Source: JABDBE01 sp049585795
GTDB taxonomy: Bacteria > Acidobacteriota > Terriglobia > Terriglobales > Acidobacteriaceae
Assembly: GCA_049585795.1 (NCBI GenBank)
Contig: JBAVAQ010000091.1
Location: 174,027-238,026, forward strand
DNA length: 64,000 bases
Reading direction: 5' to 3'
In this document: in pieces, positions 25,957-34,846 of the stretch
Layout of the letters: each line of letters starts with the position of its first letter
Numbering within the stretch: position 1 is the stretch's first letter
Position numbers and translations under genes: made by a program
Notes under the pieces: model-generated
What the model saw: the letters and a program-made list of their open reading frames with translations, nothing else
Told to the model about the DNA's origin: nothing
Database searches by the model: none

Positions 25957-27651
25957 ATGAAACAGGGCCCGCTGTTGATCGACACTTCGCGTAAACGCAG
26001 GCCCGCCCCTGTGGCTGCGCCGACGCTGCTGATTGTGCTGGACCCGTGGCACAAAGTCTTTCTGCGGAACCTAAGAGACTTATTCTGGAGCCGGCAAAGA
26101 CCGCCGCTGCAGTTGGTGTCCCGGCCAGCAGATTTTTGGCCAGACGTTTTCGTCCCATCGCGGATGCCCTGGACGCAGTTCCTACAGTCGACGCTGGGTC
26201 ATGTCTGCGTGATTGCAGCGCTGTGGGGCTGGTCTCTGCTCTGGCCACAACGTTCGCATATGGTGCAGCCTGCTTTGTTTCACAGCTCGGATGTGGTTTA
26301 TTACGACGCATCCGAATATCTTGCTCCGCTCGATACCGGCGAAGCACATGCCAGGTTGCCGCAAAAAGGCGAGCCGGAACATGCAGCACAGCCGATCATC
26401 TCGGTCCCGCCGGAAGCGGATAATCGCACCCAGACGATTGTCGCGCCTACGAATGTGATGTTGAATCACGATGTAGCTTTGCCCAACATCGTCGCTCTGG
26501 GGCGTCCGACGCCTACAATTCCGACTGCAGCCGTGCCCGCATCGCCGTCGGACTTGAAGCTGCCGGTGCTCCCGGCATCTGTCGTCGCCCCTGCGCCCGA
26601 GATCGATTCGGCAACGCCGAGGCGAGTGCAGGCTCCCCAACCGGCGGTTGTCGAGCCTACGCCCGAGGTTGCAGATATGGCTTCGCGAAGATTGACTGAT
26701 ATCAATATCGGACATGCTCAGGTGGTAGCACCGGCGCCGCAGTTGCCGATGGGTGAGCAACGCGCCTTGGCCGGCATGCCGACGGGAAATTCCGGCGGCG
26801 CCGTCGTGCCGCCCCCGCCTTCGGTGCAGGGCTCTGGAGCGTCGGTTGATGGACGGCTGATCGCGCTGAACCTGCATCCCTCCGCTCCCAGCGGGCCCGT
26901 CAACGTTCCTGCGGGCAACCGTCGAGGAACGTTTGCGGCCACTCCCGAAGGGAAGCCGGGCGCAGCGGGCACGCCGAATATTTCAGGGGGCAATCAAGCC
27001 AATGCGGGTGGCGGCCATGGCGGCGGAGATCCCGCGGGCTCGGGTGGCAAAGCGAACGGCGTGCCGCCCGGACTTTTTGTTGGCACAAGCCCCAAGCCGA
27101 ACACTTCGGCTCTCGCCGGCGGTACTCAAGTGTTCTCGAAGGCGAAGTCGTCTGACAGTTCGCTCATGGCCAGCGCCGTGCAGCCCCGGGTCTCAGCTAC
27201 GCCGCGCACTTCGGAGATGCTCGCGAATGCTCCCAGTGAACTCGAGCGCACAGTTTTCGGAGACCGCAAGTCTTATGCCATGATTCTGAACGTGCCCAAC
27301 TTGAACTCTGCGGGTGGAAGTTGGGTCATGCACTTTGCTGAGTTGAAGGACGCCGAAAAGCCGGGTGAATTGGTGGCCCCGGTGGCAACGCAGGAAGTCG
27401 ATCCCGGATATCCGTTGGAGTTAATGCGGCAGAATGTTCAGGGCACGGTAATGCTTTCCGCGGTCATTCGCAGTGACGGCTCGGTGGGCGATGTGCGAAT
27501 TCTGCGCGGAGTCGACGATCGTCTGGATGTGTATGCGAGCGCCGCGCTATCGCGTTGGCGATTCCGTCCCGCCACGAGGAATGGGGATCCGGTCGCGCTT
27601 CAGACCGTGGTCATGATTCCATTTCGCCCCATGCGCAAGCCCGGTTTCTAA
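25957..27651 (+). CDS. TonB-like energy transducer with long Pro/Ala linker
   Basis: The 564-residue protein has one membrane segment near residues 72-90 (LGHVCVIAALWGWSLLW) after a basic cytoplasmic part, a very long Pro/Ala/Gly-rich periplasmic region (about 100-450), and a C-terminal TonB domain (DPGYPLELMRQNVQGTVMLS, ending LSRWRFRPATRNG). TonB proteins couple the proton motive force to outer-membrane transport, normally with ExbB and ExbD, which are not nearby. The linker is much longer than in classical TonB (240-280 residues). The ATG at 25957 has a perfect TATAAT 31 bp upstream but no clear -35. Orphan TonB proteins of this type are frequent in the phylum. Confidence 0.83.
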   Translation: MKQGPLLIDTSRKRRPAPVAAPTLLIVLDPWHKVFLRNLRDLFWSRQRPPLQLVSRPADFWPDVFVPSRMPWTQFLQSTLGHVCVIAALWGWSLLWPQRSHMVQPALFHSSDVVYYDASEYLAPLDTGEAHARLPQKGEPEHAAQPIISVPPEADNRTQTIVAPTNVMLNHDVALPNIVALGRPTPTIPTAAVPASPSDLKLPVLPASVVAPAPEIDSATPRRVQAPQPAVVEPTPEVADMASRRLTDINIGHAQVVAPAPQLPMGEQRALAGMPTGNSGGAVVPPPPSVQGSGASVDGRLIALNLHPSAPSGPVNVPAGNRRGTFAATPEGKPGAAGTPNISGGNQANAGGGHGGGDPAGSGGKANGVPPGLFVGTSPKPNTSALAGGTQVFSKAKSSDSSLMASAVQPRVSATPRTSEMLANAPSELERTVFGDRKSYAMILNVPNLNSAGGSWVMHFAELKDAEKPGELVAPVATQEVDPGYPLELMRQNVQGTVMLSAVIRSDGSVGDVRILRGVDDRLDVYASAALSRWRFRPATRNGDPVALQTVVMIPFRPMRKPGF

Positions 27652-27739
27652 ACCCCGCCAGGGATTTCACGGATCACACGGACCTATTTTTCTTTCTTTT
27701 TCGTAATCCGCGCGATCCGTGCGAATCCGCGGCCGGGTT
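27652..27739. repeat. Stuttered inverted repeat, CACGGAT theme
   Basis: Arms (about 27652-27682 and 27704-27739) share AACCC, GCC, GGATT and CACGGATC blocks when one is reverse-complemented, with small indels. The loop is a pyrimidine-rich TTTTTCTTTC tract. It separates the convergent TonB-like and M20 peptidase genes and could act as a bidirectional transcription end. Confidence 0.72.
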
Positions 27740-27748
27740 CTTGAACGA

Positions 27749-29032
27749 CTACGGAGCAACCACTCCCGCTAGGACCAGCAAAGTCAGCAATATCCGCTTG
27801 AGTCCCAAATCGCGACCCGTGCAGTCGAACCATTCTTGCAGGGTGTGAGCGCCGCCGCCTACGCCGCCGCCCCCGATGGCGATGGCTTCCCGGCCCATAG
27901 AGAGAGGAATGTTGGCATCGGTCGAGGCGCGTTGAATTTGTGCGGCATTGCCCAGGTGAGCGTCTACGGCGCGAATTACTTGCAGCATGCGAGCGTTGGC
28001 TTCGAGTTCGCCGGCCGGACGGTTGCCAATAGGCACGACTTCGCAACTGAGACCGGACGAGCGCTTCTGCGACGGGATGCGCCGCTCACTTGCCCGGGAT
28101 TCTTCATCGACCGCGTGGTCAAGCGACCGTCGCAGGGACGCTTCCAGCCGCTCCATCTCGGCCATCGAAGTGGACCGGATGTCGACCCGCATGCTGGCCG
28201 ACTCTGGGATGGAGTTCACAGAAGTACCTCCTCGAATCACTCCGACATTGAAAGTGGTTTTCGGAGAGGATGGAAGCGAAGTCTGGGAGAACGAGTGAAT
28301 GGCCCGCCCCAGGACCAGGATAGGGTTGGGCATGCCAAAGTCGCTCCAGGAATGTCCTCCGGGGCCGCGAACGATAATTTCGAAGCGGCGGCTGCCCAGA
28401 GCCTCAGCCACGATGGTGTCGGAGCCGGCACCGTCGAGAATCAGACTGTAACGGATCGAGTCTTTCCACAGGGCCTGAGAAAAAATATGGCGCATGCCGC
28501 GCAAGTCGCCCTCACCCTCTTCGCCGACGTTACCGATGAACAGTATCGGCGTGGCCAGAGCAATTTCGGACGCACGAAGCACGGATGCGATCGCCAGCAA
28601 GGCTGCAACTCCGGCTCCGTTGTCCGAAACTCCGGGTCCGTAGAGCCGGTTGCCCTGCTGACGAAGATTGAGCGGAGTTCCAGCTGGGAAAACCGTATCG
28701 ATGTGGGCGCTCAGAGTGGTGTATTGCCGGGCTGTCGATTTAGACAGCTGCCTGGAGTTGTGAACTCCAAATACATTGCCCACGTCGTCGGTCGAAACAT
28801 CTTTCAATCCGAGATCAAAGAATCGGCCCTGGAGCCAGTCGCTGCGGGCGGCCTCGCCGAATGGGGGGGCAGGAATGCCCGCCATTTCCAATTGCCACAA
28901 GGCTATCTGGCCTTCCTCGGCACGAAACGAAGCCAACGCCGCGCGAGTCTCCGGCAACGCAGCCAGACGCGCGATCTCTTGTTGGACCGTGGGAGATACG
29001 AGCGGCACATCCGCGCGTGGGCTGGAGGGCAT
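27749..29032 (-). CDS. M20-family metallopeptidase
   Basis: The 427-residue protein belongs to the M20 clan (peptidase T, carboxypeptidase G2 and aminoacylase-like enzymes). Visible metal and catalytic motifs: the His/Asp pair in LSAHIDTVF (about 120-125), GPGVSDNGAGVAALL with the bridging Asp (about 150), and the catalytic Glu pair in GNVGEEGEGDLRG (about 187-190). The His in RGPGGHSWSDFG marks the dimerisation/lid domain. No signal peptide is present, so it should be cytoplasmic and act on small peptides or N-acyl amino acids. It is divergent from the LolA-like gene. Confidence 0.88.
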   Translation of the reverse strand: MPSSPRADVPLVSPTVQQEIARLAALPETRAALASFRAEEGQIALWQLEMAGIPAPPFGEAARSDWLQGRFFDLGLKDVSTDDVGNVFGVHNSRQLSKSTARQYTTLSAHIDTVFPAGTPLNLRQQGNRLYGPGVSDNGAGVAALLAIASVLRASEIALATPILFIGNVGEEGEGDLRGMRHIFSQALWKDSIRYSLILDGAGSDTIVAEALGSRRFEIIVRGPGGHSWSDFGMPNPILVLGRAIHSFSQTSLPSSPKTTFNVGVIRGGTSVNSIPESASMRVDIRSTSMAEMERLEASLRRSLDHAVDEESRASERRIPSQKRSSGLSCEVVPIGNRPAGELEANARMLQVIRAVDAHLGNAAQIQRASTDANIPLSMGREAIAIGGGGVGGGAHTLQEWFDCTGRDLGLKRILLTLLVLAGVVAP

Positions 29033-29181
29033 GACTTGACCACGTCATCTTACAACGTCAAGATGAAAGGAGTGTGATTTGCGTTGACCGAAGCCGCACG
29101 CGAGAAATCTGGCAACTCCCAGTCGGGGACTACAATCTAAGCTGGTGGGCTTTCCCCGTCCGATTTCGCTACACTAGTGTC

Positions 29182-30036
29182 ATGAAACTCATGCGGATTG
29201 CGTTCGTGATGGTCATGGCCGTTGCCCTCTGCGGGCCGGTCTCGCTCCGCGCATTCGGAGATGAAGGGCCGCTCGATACCTCCCAGCCGAAGGGGGTTAC
29301 ACCGGACGAAATTATTCAGCGCTTTGCGTCTAAGGAAAAAGAATTCAAGACAGCGCTCGACCAGTATGGCTATCGGCAAACCGTAAAGGTGGAAACTCTG
29401 GATGGCGACACTGTCGATGGCGAATATCAGCAGGTTTTCGATGTCGCCTTCGACGACCAGGGGAAAAAAGTGAAGAACGTGGTTTTCGCGCCGCAATCGA
29501 CGCTGCAGCGCATCCTGATGACCGAACAGGATATGGACGACATCGAAAACCGCCTTCCCTTTGTGCTGACCAGCGACGAGATCGGGGAGTACAACATTCT
29601 CTATGTCGGCCAGCAGCAGGAGGATGACCTGCACTGCTACGTGTTCGATATCGCTCCCAAACAGATCGAAGGCAAGAAGCGATACTTCCAGGGACGCATC
29701 TGGGTGGATGACAAAGATTTTCAAATCGTGAAAACCTACGGCAAGAGTGTCCCTGACATTCGCAAAAAAAGGGACAGCGAGAACCTCTTTCCGAAGTTCA
29801 CCACTTACCGGGAGCAGGTTGTGGATGGTCCCTATTGGTTCCCGGTCTACACGCGCGCGGACGACACTCTGCATTTTTCCACCGGCGACGTGAAAATTCG
29901 CGAGGTTGTGAAGTACACGAATTACAAGAAGTTCGGATCGAACGTGAAGATCACCTACGACGGGAAAGAAGTGCAGAAGGATCAGGGGAAAGTCACGCCG
30001 CCGCCGCAGCAGCCACAGCCGCCGCCGCAGAAATAG
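29182..30036 (+). CDS. Exported LolA-like outer-membrane lipoprotein-sorting protein
   Basis: The 284-residue protein has a signal peptide (MKLMRIAFVMVMAVALCGPV, cleaved near residue 25) and a body resembling LolA/LolB-like half-barrel proteins (YFQGRIWVDDKDFQIVKTYG is the recognisable strand pair). It ends with a Pro/Gln-rich tail. Such proteins carry lipids or lipoproteins across the periplasm; this group is widely annotated as lipoprotein-sorting but is not tested in Acidobacteriota. ATG 29182 is preferred over a longer frame starting at 29074 because it begins with the signal peptide. Confidence 0.75.
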   Translation: MKLMRIAFVMVMAVALCGPVSLRAFGDEGPLDTSQPKGVTPDEIIQRFASKEKEFKTALDQYGYRQTVKVETLDGDTVDGEYQQVFDVAFDDQGKKVKNVVFAPQSTLQRILMTEQDMDDIENRLPFVLTSDEIGEYNILYVGQQQEDDLHCYVFDIAPKQIEGKKRYFQGRIWVDDKDFQIVKTYGKSVPDIRKKRDSENLFPKFTTYREQVVDGPYWFPVYTRADDTLHFSTGDVKIREVVKYTNYKKFGSNVKITYDGKEVQKDQGKVTPPPQQPQPPPQK

Positions 30037-30109
30037 CGGTCAGCACTCAGCCCAACGCGGATTTGGACTCCTGAGGTTCGGCGGTTCTAGCTTCACCTCT
30101 CGGCCTGAC

Positions 30110-30370
30110 CTAGATTGTAAGCAGAATCGTAGACATCCCGTCGGCAGCAAGCCGACGCCCGGGTTTTGCTTTTGGGCCATACATCGCGCGCTGAAATTCT
30201 TCTTCCTCAGCATCCGTAAGAGCTCGTAGCACACTTTTTTCAGCTGCGACCACGTAACCGCCTGCACACGTAATGCAGGCGACGGCGGAAGTAACGGTCT
30301 GGTGTTCGTGGTCGCATCCCAGGAGACAGCCGCTGTCTGTCCAAGCGGCAAAATAGAAAGTGGAGCTCAT
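30110..30370 (-). CDS. Small conserved-looking hypothetical protein
   Basis: The 86-residue product begins MSSTFYFAAWTDSGCLLGCD and contains four cysteines and two histidines (CLLGCDHEH, then ACITCAGGYVVA), suggestive of a small metal-binding fold, followed by an acidic-to-basic helix (LTDAEEEEFQRAMYG). ATG 30370 is chosen over the upstream ATG at 30391 because GGAGAAC lies 7 nt before it. Overlapping GAGAC palindromes occupy the region just upstream (30382-30419) and may be operator sites. No function is recognised. Confidence 0.65.
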   Translation of the reverse strand: MSSTFYFAAWTDSGCLLGCDHEHQTVTSAVACITCAGGYVVAAEKSVLRALTDAEEEEFQRAMYGPKAKPGRRLAADGMSTILLTI

Positions 30371-30381
30371 CAAAGTTCTCC

Positions 30382-30419
30382 GTCTCGACATGAGACAAGT
30401 TTCTGGTCAACATGTCTCA
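30382..30419 (-). promoter_or_regulatory. Overlapping GAGAC palindromes, possible operator
   Basis: GTCTC-GACAT-GAGAC (30382-30396) overlaps TGAGACA (30391-30397) paired with TGTCTCA (30413-30419). The three half-sites sit 12-49 bp upstream of the start of the small Cys/His-rich gene. The symmetry is clear; the binding protein and function are not known. Confidence 0.35.
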
Positions 30420-30565
30420 ACCTTGATACGGGTTCGAGCTGGGCAGGACAAGGTTACGACAGTGAAACTCAGGCATGACCTTTAGTAATCGAGAGCCTTG
30501 CGAGAGGTAATAAAGGATCACAGCGCGTGATTCGCAGATTGTTCAATAAATGAAGAAGGTGTTCT

Positions 30566-30604
30566 AGCTGAGCGCTGACGGCTGATAGCTGAATGCTCAG
30601 AGCT
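30566..30604. repeat. Stuttered hairpin, GCTGANN theme
   Basis: A run of 7-nt words GCTGAGC, GCTGACG, GCTGATA, GCTGAAT, GCTCAGA is folded so that AGCTGAGC (30566-30573) pairs with GCTCAGAGCT (30595-30604), with a small bulge. It reaches the stop codon of the HNH gene. A two-unit relative (TCAGCAC TCAGCCC) lies near 30040-30053. Confidence 0.65.
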
Positions 30605-31215
30605 CAATAAAACAAATACTTCCGCCACTTGTCATCGGATCGTCCCATCAGACGCATGATGTGGCGGCTGGTGTGAAGATTGAAGGCGCGCGGTTCGCGC
30701 ATGAGTTTCATGCCGGCTTCGCTGGGCATTTGATTGCCCTTGCGACGATTGCAGGGATGGCAGCAAGCCACCAGATTTTCCCAAGTGGAAGCGCCTCCAC
30801 GAGAACGGGGCACTACATGGTCGAGCGTCAGTTCACCCGACGCCAGCACTTCGCCGCAAAACTGACAAGTGTTGCGATCGCGCAACAAAATATTCTTGCG
30901 GGAGAGCGCACGCGTCTGGTGCGGGATTCGGCGATACTCGAGCAGTCGAATGACCGACGGCAAACGCATAGCCACACGGGCGGCATGCAGGAAGTGCCCG
31001 TTCTCCTCCTCCGTCATGGCGATTCCCTTGAGCACGAGGACGATAGCGCGGCGCGCAGCGCAAACATTGATCGGCTCGTACGAGGCATTGAGCACCAGCA
31101 CGGGCGCGTGCAACACGTGTGGGCCGTCACTTTCTGAGCGCACAGCCGTGACCAGCGGGGACGGCAGGTGAGCCCGTCCCACACTACTCATCGAATTGTT
31201 CCACTTGCCTGACAT
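30604..31215 (-). CDS. HNH endonuclease
   Basis: The 203-residue protein carries an HNH nuclease domain in its C-terminal half: CQFCGEVLASGELTLDHVVP with the catalytic His, then NLVACCHPCNRRKGN supplying Asn and the second Cys pair of the structural zinc site. The N-terminal half (VLVLNASYEPINVCAARRAI) is the conserved lead-in of a widespread family of stand-alone bacterial HNH proteins of unknown target. There is no methyltransferase or phage gene nearby, so a restriction role is not indicated. It lies 61 bp after comF on the same strand and may be co-transcribed. Confidence 0.88.
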   Translation of the reverse strand: MSGKWNNSMSSVGRAHLPSPLVTAVRSESDGPHVLHAPVLVLNASYEPINVCAARRAIVLVLKGIAMTEEENGHFLHAARVAMRLPSVIRLLEYRRIPHQTRALSRKNILLRDRNTCQFCGEVLASGELTLDHVVPRSRGGASTWENLVACCHPCNRRKGNQMPSEAGMKLMREPRAFNLHTSRHIMRLMGRSDDKWRKYLFY

Positions 31216-31276
31216 ATCTTTCTAAACCACCGAGCTCCGCTCGAGACAGCCCATGGAGGTTGTCCGCACGTGATTC

Positions 31277-32299
31277 TTATCCTGCGGCGGCCATGGTTAG
31301 GCGAGCCTCCGACTCTGATTCCCGTATAGCGTGCTGCGCCTCCGTCTTCAGGGTTCGGGCTACCGTTGCTACAAAAACTTTAGATGCTCCGGCACGCCGC
31401 AGTACGCGCGCGCATTCGGAAACGGTGGTACCGGTTGTAAACACATCGTCAACGACCAGGACCTCGCGTCCCTTTACTTCTAGAGGCTTTGCGACAACGA
31501 ACGCGCCTCGAATATTTTCCCGCCGCTGATGCCGCGAGAGTCCGATCTGCGACTTGGTTTCACGCTGTCGTTCCAACAAACCTGGGATCAGCCGGAGCTG
31601 GACGGTGGCGGGCTTCAGCTTCAGCGCGGCGCGAGCGATCAATTCCGATTGGTTGAATCCCCGCTGCCGTAGCTTCCTGGAATGCAAAGGCACGGGCACG
31701 ACCAGAATCTCGCTTGCAGTAAAAAGTGGCTGCAAATCCTCGATGGCTTCCATTAGCATGCGCCCCAAAACATTGGCCGCCGGTCGAACCTGGTTGTATT
31801 TCAGCAAATGAATGAGTTCACGCAGGCCGCTGTCATAACTTCCGTAGGCCGTGGCCTTGACGTATGGAGGCTCCAGGCGACGGCATAGTCCGCACAGTGC
31901 GTCGCCAGCTTCAGAAGCTGCACCTTCAGCGGAGAATGCGAACGGGCTGATGAGCCGCTCGCCACAGATGGAACAGAGGCCGCCCGCAATCGGCCGCATC
32001 GCGTCCAGACAGTCTTCACACACTGGCAACCGTGAAATATTTATCAGGGGGGCACCGCAAAGACGACAATCAGAAGGGAACAGCGTGGCGAATAGACCTG
32101 CGGCAATACCGCTGGCCCAGGAGACCCATGGATTATCTTGCGCAACAACCCCGGTCCCGACGGCCCGAATTGGGGTCCCGTTACTGCTGAAGACGATCCT
32201 CCCTCGCCCAGCCGTTGCTATGGGGGCTCTGCTGGACGAATCTTTTCCAGTATAGCGGTGCAGAAGGCCGCGCGCAACGAGCACAAAGGTAGGTGTCAT
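31277..32299 (-). CDS. ComF-family phosphoribosyltransferase-like protein
   Basis: This ComF homologue is linked in naturally competent bacteria to DNA uptake or processing. It has the N-terminal zinc-finger cysteines (CRLCG, CEDCLD, CSICGE, CGLCRR), then a phosphoribosyltransferase fold with the PRPP loop VLVVDDVFTTGTTVSE near residue 285 and the ComF signature RGFNQSELIA. At 340 residues it is longer than usual (about 240): about 75 extra residues precede the first CxxC and are not family-like. The true start may therefore be an internal GTG or TTG. The ATG at 32299 abuts a GloVer remnant on the other strand. Confidence 0.85.
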   Translation of the reverse strand: MTPTFVLVARGLLHRYTGKDSSSRAPIATAGRGRIVFSSNGTPIRAVGTGVVAQDNPWVSWASGIAAGLFATLFPSDCRLCGAPLINISRLPVCEDCLDAMRPIAGGLCSICGERLISPFAFSAEGAASEAGDALCGLCRRLEPPYVKATAYGSYDSGLRELIHLLKYNQVRPAANVLGRMLMEAIEDLQPLFTASEILVVPVPLHSRKLRQRGFNQSELIARAALKLKPATVQLRLIPGLLERQRETKSQIGLSRHQRRENIRGAFVVAKPLEVKGREVLVVDDVFTTGTTVSECARVLRRAGASKVFVATVARTLKTEAQHAIRESESEARLTMAAAG

Positions 32300-32599
32300 C
32301 TCGTGCGCATCGTACGTTCAGATGACGGCAACAACCCGTACGGGGGCCTGGCCATGGACAGCGAAGGGAATCTCTACGGCACAACCTTGAACGGAGGGCC
32401 CAGCAATATAGGCACATTCTATAAACTCACAAAGGAGGGGAAGTCCTGGAAGGAGACGATTCTGCACAGCTTCGTGGGAGGTGATGACGGAAATCAACCT
32501 ACCGGCAACCCCTATATGGACGCAAAGGGAAGGTTGTATGGAATGACGCAGACGGGAGGCACCTCCAACCTGGGAATCGTTTACCGCCTTGCGCCGTAG
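32297..32599 (+). pseudogene. Truncated GloVer-repeat protein remnant
   Basis: About 100 codons match the C-terminal end of GloVer-type tandem-repeat proteins, secreted proteins with repeated GNLYGTT...GG units: GLAMDSEGNLYGTTLNGG and a second unit YMDAKGRLYGMTQTGG, ending GIVYRLAP. The frame is open further upstream to 32138, but that part overlaps comF in antisense and shows no repeat or signal peptide. The N-terminal repeats and export signal are missing, so this is the tail of a lost gene, probably joined to the comF side by a deletion or rearrangement. Confidence 0.65.
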
Positions 32600-32634
32600 C
32601 GAGATGGATCTTTCTTAAATTGCTGATTAACCGG

Positions 32635-32665
32635 GCACAGCCCAAACGGCTGTGCTCTTCTTTCC
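32635..32665 (+). terminator. Intrinsic terminator after the GloVer remnant
   Basis: A perfect 8-bp stem, GCACAGCC / GGCTGTGC (32635-32642 and 32648-32655), with a 5-nt CAAAC loop is followed by TCTTCTTTCCT. It lies 36 bp after the remnant's stop codon and insulates the OPT gene. Confidence 0.8.
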
Positions 32666-32779
32666 TGATTTCATCACACACCAGCGACACTCTGCGCTTG
32701 TAATCCGGGCAGCCAACATGCTAACTTGCGCCGTCTCACTTTATATCCATCAGTCCAAGTAATTAGAAGGATCTTAGCC

Positions 32780-34834
32780 ATGAGTCCTCAAACCGTCGTT
32801 CCAACCGAACCTCCCAAAAAGTTCAAACCTTACGTCCCCGAGAACATGGAAATGCGGGAGTTTACTTTTCGCGCCGTGATGCTCGGGTTGATCATGACCG
32901 GAATCCTGGGAGCAGCCAACGCCTACCTGGGCCTGAAGGCCGGCATGACGATCGCCGCCACTTATCCCGCAGCAGTCATTGGCATGTCGCTTCTTCGGCT
33001 GGTGAAAGGCTCGCTGCTGGAAGAAAACATCGCGCGAACCGTGGGCGCGATTGGCGAGTCGGTGGCCGCGGGTGCGGTGTTCACCATTCCGGCGTTTGTT
33101 CTGGCGGGACTGTGGCCCAGCCTGGGCATGGAGAGATATTGGCCGTCGGTAGCGCTGATGGTGATTGGCGGGCTGCTGGGCATTTTGTTTGTGACTTTGC
33201 TGCGGCGCGTGATGGTGGAAGACCCGGAGCTGCCCTTCCCCGAGTCGGTGGCGGCGGCGGAAATTCATAAAGCCGGACAGCAAGGATCGAAGGCAGCGAA
33301 AATCCTGTTTGCCAACATGGGATTTGGCGGGTTGATGTATTTTCTCTCGCAGCTCAACCTTTTCTGGTACACGAAAAACGTTCTGATCAATATTCCGAAG
33401 ATGGCGAGCGGCCTGCGACTGGGGCGCAGCTCAACCTCACCCCTGCTAGCGACGGGCGGAATGACGCAATTCACTTCGCCTGCGGTGAGCCCGGCCTATC
33501 TGGGCGTGGGTTACATTATTGGACCGCGGCTGGCTTCGCTGAACTTTGCAGGCGGTGTTGTCGCTTGGGGATTGCTGGTTCCGCTCCTCATTTATTTTCT
33601 CGGGCCGACGCTGCCACCGATGGCCGCTGGCGCGAATCCAGCAGCCTATTGGGGCGGCATCGCGTTTAGCGTCTGGTATTCCATCGTGCGTCCGATTGCC
33701 GTTGGCGGCATGCTGGTCGGCGCGGGTTTCACGCTGTTTCGCATGCGCAAACAATTGATGGCTGGGATGAAGCGGGCGGTTTCTGATCTGAAGAAATCCG
33801 CCGAAGCGCATAAGGCAACCAGCCGCGTCGACCGCGACCTCAATGCAAAAGTGGTTTTTCTGGGCGTCGGGTTGGTATTCATCGCGATGATCGGGCTTTA
33901 CTACTATTTCATCGCGGGCGCGCATAACTTGAGCGGAAGCAAGATCATCGCCGGAGCTGTGGTGGCTGCCGCCGTCATGATCGTTCTGGGATTCTTCTTC
34001 GCCGCCGTCTCCGGGAATTTGGTTGGCATGATTGGCTCCTCCAACAATCCGGTTTCCGGATTGACGCTGTGTACGCTGGTAGTCGCAGCGCTGCTGATGG
34101 TGGCAATGGGAGTGTCAGGCGTAGGCGGCGTGGCGGCGGTGCTCGGTGTAGCAGCCGTGGTTTGCGTGTCGTCTGCAGTAGCAGGCGAAATGCTGCAGGA
34201 TCTGAAAGCAGGGCACATTCTAGGCGGCACGCCAGCCAAAATGCAGATGGGCGACATCTTTGGCACAATCGTGGCGTCGCTGGTCTTGTTCTTCCCCCTG
34301 ATGATTCTCGATAAGGCCTATCACTTCGGCAGCGCAGCCTTGCCTGCGCCGCAAGCCGGACTCATGGCGATGCTGGCTCAGGGTATCGTCGGCGGCAACA
34401 TGGCTTGGCCGCTGGTCGTGGTCGGCATTCTCATGGGCTTCGCCATGATCTTGGTAGAAGTGAAAAGTCCCATGCTCTTTTCTGTGGGCATGTATCTGCC
34501 TCTCGAAACGACATCTGCCATCTTTGTGGGTGGAGTAATTCGCTGGTTTACCGACAAAATTCGCGACCGGCGCGGATACAACGATGCGCAAAAAGCGCGA
34601 GTGGACAATGCGGGCGTGTTGACGGCGTCGGGACTGATCGCTGGCGAAGCTCTATGCGGGCTGGTGATCGCGGGCGTGGTGGGGAGCAATCATCAGTTAT
34701 GGCATATCGATATTGGAGACTTCGCGTTCTCTGGCCTGATAGGCATGGCGGTGCTGATTTTCGTCATGATGAAAGTGCCGCTTTCGAACGCTGGGAGCCC
34801 GGATGAACCGGCGCCACCGACAGCCATCATGTGA
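32780..34834 (+). CDS. OPT-family oligopeptide transporter
   Basis: The 684-residue polytopic membrane protein belongs to the oligopeptide transporter (OPT) superfamily, proton-coupled importers of peptides or metal chelates. It has about 14-16 hydrophobic segments. Family-like blocks include the first segment FTFRAVMLGLIMTGILGAAN with AYLGLKAGMTIAA, the IARTVGAIGESVAAGAVF block, the SNNPVSG motif near residue 430, and a C-terminal VGMYLPLETTSAIFVGG block. ATG 32780 has GAAGGA 8 nt upstream. It is preceded by a terminator and followed by a stuttered repeat, so it is probably monocistronic. The substrate is not predictable. Confidence 0.92.
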   Translation: MSPQTVVPTEPPKKFKPYVPENMEMREFTFRAVMLGLIMTGILGAANAYLGLKAGMTIAATYPAAVIGMSLLRLVKGSLLEENIARTVGAIGESVAAGAVFTIPAFVLAGLWPSLGMERYWPSVALMVIGGLLGILFVTLLRRVMVEDPELPFPESVAAAEIHKAGQQGSKAAKILFANMGFGGLMYFLSQLNLFWYTKNVLINIPKMASGLRLGRSSTSPLLATGGMTQFTSPAVSPAYLGVGYIIGPRLASLNFAGGVVAWGLLVPLLIYFLGPTLPPMAAGANPAAYWGGIAFSVWYSIVRPIAVGGMLVGAGFTLFRMRKQLMAGMKRAVSDLKKSAEAHKATSRVDRDLNAKVVFLGVGLVFIAMIGLYYYFIAGAHNLSGSKIIAGAVVAAAVMIVLGFFFAAVSGNLVGMIGSSNNPVSGLTLCTLVVAALLMVAMGVSGVGGVAAVLGVAAVVCVSSAVAGEMLQDLKAGHILGGTPAKMQMGDIFGTIVASLVLFFPLMILDKAYHFGSAALPAPQAGLMAMLAQGIVGGNMAWPLVVVGILMGFAMILVEVKSPMLFSVGMYLPLETTSAIFVGGVIRWFTDKIRDRRGYNDAQKARVDNAGVLTASGLIAGEALCGLVIAGVVGSNHQLWHIDIGDFAFSGLIGMAVLIFVMMKVPLSNAGSPDEPAPPTAIM

Positions 34835-34846
34835 TAAGAAAAATCT

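Noticed and set aside
27836..29077. Open frame of 413 codons on the plus strand
   Set aside because: It is antisense to the M20 peptidase, whose metal-binding motifs are complete on the other strand.
30425..30445. GGTTCGA word resembling a tRNA T-loop
   Set aside because: No acceptor stem, D-arm or anticodon arm can be formed around it.
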